Origin: JBAWVR01 sp037147155
GTDB taxonomy: Bacteria; Patescibacteriota; Minisyncoccia; Phycocordibacterales; GWA1-40-21
Length of the DNA: 31,999 nucleotides
Direction: 5' to 3'
Assembly (NCBI GenBank): GCA_037147155.1
Contig: JBAWVR010000004.1
Span: 1-31,999 of the forward strand
This document shows positions 29,283 through 31,999 of this stretch, piece by piece. A program made the position numbers and the translations under genes. The notes below the pieces were generated by a model. That model saw only the letters and a list, made by a program, of their open reading frames with translations. It was not told the DNA's origin and searched no databases. Positions within the stretch are counted from its first letter, which is position 1. Each line of letters starts with the position of its first letter.

Positions 29283-29458
29283 TCCGATTGGGTGCCTATT
29301 TTCATATTTACTCAATCACCCCGTATCACCGATGATCAAAGATCACCGACGAGGATTCCTCTCTTCCTAAGAAGTGGAGGTTATTGAGCCAGTAGCCTTA
29401 TTGACTCAAGAATCTCAACTCCTTATTGTATCTATTACACTAACTTTACCTAAAAAAA
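29283..29458. other. intergenic region between the J-kinase promoter and the NrtR-type gene
   Basis: No gene is seen in these 176 bases. They contain an 11-base direct repeat, ATCACCGATGA (29325-29335) and ATCACCGACGA (29342-29352), 17 bp apart, with a third ATCACC at 29315. A weak hairpin (29358-29380) follows. At 29436-29445 is TACACTAACT, an exact 10-base match to a half of the palindrome at 30142-30169. No strong terminator was found for the regulator gene. Confidence 0.4.
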
Positions 29459-30142
29459 TTACAGTATCTCAAAGATTTTATTAAAGTCTGCACTAAACGA
29501 ATATAAATCTGCTGGTCGATGAGCACCATCCCTCTTTTGAATGTTAGTATTCTTTAAAATACCTAATTCGAGAATTTTCTTTCTAAAGTTTCTTTTATCA
29601 TAGGACTTACCAAATATGATTTCATAAGCAGACTGTAGTTCAGATAAGGTAAATTTAGTCGGCAGCAAATATCTAATAATGGTGGTATAACCCAATTTCG
29701 CCTTTAATCTTTCGATTCCTTTCTCGATCATCTGATTGTGGTCGTACGCCAATTGTGGGATTTTCTTAATACTTCTCAAGCTAATTTTCTCTATTAAAGT
29801 GTTCTTATCAATCGATGATCCGGGTACAAGAGCAAAGTATGCCACAGACACCACCCTACCTCTTGGATCGCGGTCTACAGAACTAAAAGTATATAACTGC
29901 TCAATATAATCAACCTTGATGCCAATTTTATTTTGTATATGACGAAGGACAGAATCTTCAGCGGTTTCGTTTGGTAAAATCAAACCTCCTGGTATTCCAA
30001 AAGTATTTACGTAGTGTGGCGGCAAATTTATTTCAGTTAATAGAACTTTCAATTCGCCATCAGAAATTGTAAAAACCACCACGTCTGTTGCCAGTACCGC
30101 GAAATGTAAGTCTTTTGGCTTGGTGTTATTTACCTGTTTCAT
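29459..30142 (-). CDS. NrtR-type Nudix-related transcriptional regulator
   Basis: NrtR proteins join a Nudix-like ligand domain to a winged helix and often repress NAD-related genes, sensing ADP-ribose. The Nudix region starts at about residue 12 (FAVLATDVVVFTI). Its Nudix box reads GLILPNETAEDSVLRHIQNKIGI, where R-E-x-x-E-E is replaced by R-H-I-Q-N-K. The catalytic glutamates are thus lost, as expected for a sensor and not a hydrolase. The C-terminal winged helix is about 155-227 (FTLSELQSAYEIIFG, RNFRKKILELGIL, RPADLYSF). I use ATG 30142, 227 residues: the frame to 30163 would start with GTG upstream of the predicted transcript start. A 28-bp palindrome covers the -10, suggesting autoregulation. 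Confidence 0.85.
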   Translation of the reverse strand: MKQVNNTKPKDLHFAVLATDVVVFTISDGELKVLLTEINLPPHYVNTFGIPGGLILPNETAEDSVLRHIQNKIGIKVDYIEQLYTFSSVDRDPRGRVVSVAYFALVPGSSIDKNTLIEKISLRSIKKIPQLAYDHNQMIEKGIERLKAKLGYTTIIRYLLPTKFTLSELQSAYEIIFGKSYDKRNFRKKILELGILKNTNIQKRDGAHRPADLYSFSADFNKIFEIL

Positions 30143-30169
30143 AGTTAGTGTAATTATATACACTTACTA
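30142..30169. promoter_or_regulatory. 28-bp palindromic operator over the NrtR-type gene promoter
   Basis: On the minus strand, arms TAGTAAGTGTA and TACACTAACTA flank TATAAT. They match at 10 of 11 positions. The centre is the -10 box itself and the last base of the palindrome is the first base of the ATG. Binding here would occlude RNA polymerase, so self-repression is the natural reading. Confidence 0.6.
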
Positions 30170-30181
30170 TTTGTTCTGCAA
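30153..30181 (-). promoter_or_regulatory. promoter of the NrtR-type gene, near-leaderless
   Basis: Minus-strand TTGCAG (plus 30176-30181), a 17-base spacer and TATAAT (plus 30153-30158). The predicted leader is about 4 bases before ATG 30142. Confidence 0.65.
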
Positions 30182-30218
30182 GTACTTTTATCGATAGAAC
30201 ACATTTTATTAAATATGT

Positions 30219-31001
30219 CTATTTTAGATAATATTTCTTGTTATAATATTCTAACTCCAAGTGTCCATCCTTTCCCTTCTCTGGATTACCACGATACATG
30301 GTTACTCCACAGTTAATGGGCTTATCATCTTTGTCTACTTCAATAAACTTGGCGGCAGTCCAGCGCTCTAGATTGGCTCTCATGGCTAAAATATTTAAAT
30401 GGTGAGTCACTACTAAAACTTTTTTGTCAGCAAAGTCGCGCACCATGGTGTTTAACCAAGAGCGATTTCTATCACGAACATCCGGTACATTTTCACCTTG
30501 AGGATAACGATACCAATATATATCATCTTGATCATGCAATCTTCTCTGATCGGGATAGATAGTAAAAAACACTTTCCAGTCATTATATAGAGAAGCTAGA
30601 CCATGCTCTTGTTCACGAAGTCTCTCATCCTCATATATCTTTATATCTTTGAGTTCGGGCCAGCCTTTTATTAATCCTTCTAAAGTATTTTTTGTTCTTT
30701 TGTATGGCGAGACAAAAACAACATCTGGGAGCTCATCTTTGTACATCTCCCTTAGTTTAATTCCAACCTCTTCTGAACGCTTGGCCTCAATATCTTGAAG
30801 CATGGTGTCATGATCACTAACTCCCAAGGCAAATTTTTTGGCCATCAATTTAGCCAACTCCACACACTTGTCTGTAGTCGAGTCAGTATTGTATTCATGC
30901 AAAAATTCTTGATATATTTCATCCTGATTTTTCTTATCTTTTAAGATATTATACTCGGACACATCATGTCGAACTAAACATAAATATTTTGGCCATTTCA
31001 T
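30219..31001 (-). CDS. histidine phosphatase superfamily protein
   Basis: This branch of phosphatases uses a phosphohistidine intermediate. The N-terminal motif is LCLVRHDVSEYN: R11 and H12 are kept, but the usual R-H-G is R-H-D. A second conserved Arg appears in VSPYKRTKNTLEG, the acid/base region is ERLREQEHG, and the C-terminal His is in VLVVTHHLNILAMR. These match the four-residue catalytic pocket. Length is 260 residues with no signal peptide, so it is cytoplasmic. I choose ATG 31001 rather than 31052 because an extended -10 (TGA TATATT) would start the mRNA there. The substrate (small phosphorylated molecule, nucleotide or phosphoprotein) is not evident. It neighbours a Nudix-type regulator. 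Confidence 0.87.
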   Translation of the reverse strand: MKWPKYLCLVRHDVSEYNILKDKKNQDEIYQEFLHEYNTDSTTDKCVELAKLMAKKFALGVSDHDTMLQDIEAKRSEEVGIKLREMYKDELPDVVFVSPYKRTKNTLEGLIKGWPELKDIKIYEDERLREQEHGLASLYNDWKVFFTIYPDQRRLHDQDDIYWYRYPQGENVPDVRDRNRSWLNTMVRDFADKKVLVVTHHLNILAMRANLERWTAAKFIEVDKDDKPINCGVTMYRGNPEKGKDGHLELEYYNKKYYLK

Positions 31002-31009
31002 ATATCTAT

Positions 31010-31018
31010 AATATATCA
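31010..31018 (-). promoter_or_regulatory. extended -10 of the histidine phosphatase gene, leaderless
   Basis: Minus-strand TGA plus TATATT (box at plus 31010-31015), 8 bases before ATG 31001. The predicted leader is 1-2 bases. Confidence 0.5.
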
Positions 31019-31034
31019 TATTTGAAACAAAAAA

Positions 31035-31063
31035 CCGCCAAGCTAGAATCAACTAGCTGGCGG
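31035..31063 (-). terminator. terminator with the NlpC-like stop codon in its loop
   Basis: CCGCCA plus GCTAG (31035-31046, one bulged A) pairs with CTAGC plus TGGCGG (31053-31063). The 6-base loop holds most of the TGA stop of the upstream gene (31049-31051). T6 follows on the minus strand. Confidence 0.8.
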
Positions 31064-31450
31064 CGCGCAATCGACGAAGTCATAACGGTCCTTCATGATC
31101 TGCTCGAGATTAGAGATGACCACTTTCCGTCCATAAAAGAGCGAGCAATGAATGCACATGCCGTCACTGAGAGCAATAACCACATGAGTCCAGGCCCGAT
31201 GTTTTCTTGGGTCATATCGATCCCTGAGAAAAATCAGGCTTCCGGACACCGGGCCGATTTCAAGCTCTTCTTTGGTGATATTCAGGTCAGGTGGTGGCAA
31301 GGTGCTCTTGAGAAGCGGAATCTCGACACCAGCCGCCCCATATACACAACGAGCGAAAGTGATGCAGTCGAATCTGGCCGAAAACGGTCGATCAAGATGA
31401 CTGAGAGCAACTTGAACAATTATCTCTCTTTGTTTTTGAGTCAGGTTCAT
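31049..31450 (-). CDS. NlpC/P60-like cysteine peptidase domain protein
   Basis: NlpC/P60 enzymes are papain-like hydrolases that usually cut peptidoglycan peptides. The nucleophile region reads ARFDCITFARCVYGAAGVEIP, matching the family's D-C-x-x-F-x-x-x-x-x-x-x-x-x-G-x-x-x-P. The His region is WTHVVIALSDGMCIHCS, which offers the catalytic His and a following polar His. The 133-residue length equals a bare domain. No signal peptide or wall-binding module is seen, so it may act in the cytoplasm, be exported by another route, or be an NlpC relative with a different substrate, as in phage-type proteins. ATG 31450 follows AAAGGA by 6 bases. The last codons form one arm of its own terminator. Confidence 0.72.
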   Translation of the reverse strand: MNLTQKQREIIVQVALSHLDRPFSARFDCITFARCVYGAAGVEIPLLKSTLPPPDLNITKEELEIGPVSGSLIFLRDRYDPRKHRAWTHVVIALSDGMCIHCSLFYGRKVVISNLEQIMKDRYDFVDCAPPAS

Positions 31451-31595
31451 ATTGAATCCTTTCTGTATGTATTGTTTTTAATCCGAGATGATTAAAACAC
31501 AACCGGCGGTAATTAGCAATTTTGCTGACGTACTAGAGCTGGAACCTTTTAGTTCTTTGCCCTTTAATGTTATTTTAAGTACGTTTATTATACCA
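31451..31595 (-). promoter_or_regulatory. promoter and ~130-base structured leader of the NlpC-like gene
   Basis: An extended -10 (TGG TATAAT, box at plus 31587-31592) predicts a start near 31580 and a leader of about 130 bases. The leader contains GAAC/GTTC (31542-31555), AGCAA/TTGCT (31515-31526) and an 8-bp perfect hairpin, TTTTAATC/GATTAAAA (31476-31483 with 31490-31497), close to the ribosome-binding site. No known riboswitch class is recognised. Beyond it, 31596-31695 shows no gene. Confidence 0.4.
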
Positions 31596-31695
31596 AAACG
31601 ATGCGTCTCGAGCACAATCTAAATCACACCTCTTCAATATATCTCTCACATTTACAATCATCGTCATTACAAGAACTCGGGTTGAGTATTAATTC

Positions 31696-31999
31696 CTATT
31701 TATTTTTTGTTTTATCTAAATTAATGTGTATTGCTTTAACATGTCCACATTGACACATTTTAAGAATACCTTTTCTTTCTGCCCATTTTGTTATTTCTTT
31801 TACAGAAGAGTATCCAGGTGGAATTACTTTCTTCTCTTCTTGTATTTCTAATTCATCATAAATATCTTCTTGGATTTTTTCTCTCTCAATATCTTCAAAA
31901 AACAAGTTATTATCTTTAATCATTTTCAAGCCGAGAGTATTTTTCAGAGATTCGGTATTACCATCTTTTATCTTTGTAAGTATTTGTTTAATTATATCT
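31696..31999 (-). CDS. partial gene at right edge, acidic protein with Cys-x-Cys-x-x-His end
   Basis: The frame is open from the right edge to a stop at 31696, about 100 codons. No good start with a ribosome-binding site is visible, so I treat the N-terminus as lying outside the window; TTG 31929 and ATG 31923 are internal candidates. The visible part is strongly acidic (FFEDIEREKIQEDIYDELEIQEEKK). It is followed by SSVKEITKWAERKGILKMCQCGHVKAIHI, where CQCGH with a nearby His could hold one metal ion. KEITKWAERKG looks like the helix of a small DNA-binding or helix-turn-helix segment, but no family is recognised. Confidence 0.5.
   Translation of the reverse strand, partial: DIIKQILTKIKDGNTESLKNTLGLKMIKDNNLFFEDIEREKIQEDIYDELEIQEEKKVIPPGYSSVKEITKWAERKGILKMCQCGHVKAIHINLDKTKNK

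Noticed and set aside
31499..31508. CACAACCGG near 31500, matching the tip of repeat family B
   Set aside because: Only nine bases match and there is no second arm or inner hairpin, so it is probably coincidence.
1..31999. tRNA, rRNA, CRISPR array or insertion sequence
   Set aside because: No T-loop/acceptor-stem pattern, conserved rRNA stretch, regular spaced repeat or transposase-like protein was found on either strand by eye. A tRNAscan/Infernal run would be decisive.

Overview
The window reads as a chromosome piece from a small-genome bacterium, most likely a Candidatus Patescibacteria (CPR) member of the Parcubacteria type. The grounds are gene-family variants and layout, not a marker gene: AT-rich DNA, very tight gene packing, single-copy housekeeping genes (rplI, rplU, dnaB, recR, cysS, pyrG) mixed with small membrane and zinc-ribbon proteins, and many -10 boxes lying directly upstream of the start codon. 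No rRNA, tRNA, CRISPR array or transposase gene was recognised.

Layout. 1-660: overlapping micro-ORFs encoding tiny single-pass membrane peptides, with strong terminators. 667-2380 (minus): ribosomal protein L9 and a secreted S41 protease. 2479-4869 (plus): a CorA-type channel and cysteinyl-tRNA synthetase. 5033-7015 (plus): dnaB and recR. 7133-8263: an unusual P-loop NTPase fused to a CYTH (triphosphate tunnel) domain, resembling Ttd14. 8392-11655 (minus): a small unknown gene, L21, a PIF1-like helicase and Fe/Mn superoxide dismutase. 11656-14237: a repeat-rich stretch with two palindromic repeat families, an RGG/zinc-ribbon/lysine-tail protein, a 63-residue protein and a secreted M23 peptidase. 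14235-19601 (minus): one apparent operon of a sigma-70 factor, a likely anti-sigma membrane protein, a DUF5666-like protein and a MacA/MacB-like tripartite exporter. 19747-21180: two tandem glycosyltransferases. 21221-26807 (minus): a P-type ATPase, CTP synthase and a divergent adenylosuccinate synthetase. 26914-29203 (minus): a vWA protein and a J-domain-like/pseudokinase fusion, visibly richer in G+C. 29459-31450 (minus): an NrtR-type Nudix regulator, a histidine phosphatase and an NlpC/P60-like protein, followed by a partial gene at the right edge.

Expression logic. About a dozen genes, mostly housekeeping, have an extended -10 or -10 box placed so that transcription would begin at or within a few bases of the start codon (leaderless mRNAs). 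The accessory genes (NTPase-CYTH, divergent purA, vWA, J-kinase, NlpC, micro-ORFs) instead carry strong Shine-Dalgarno sequences and longer leaders. This split, with the base composition at 26.9-29.2 kb, suggests that some of the accessory genes were acquired.

Best candidates for something new: the vWA plus J-like/pseudokinase pair with its palindromic promoter region; the nested-palindrome repeat family whose ends coincide with gene stop codons; the NTPase-CYTH fusion; the NrtR regulator with a 28-bp palindrome over its own promoter; and the leaderless-start pattern.
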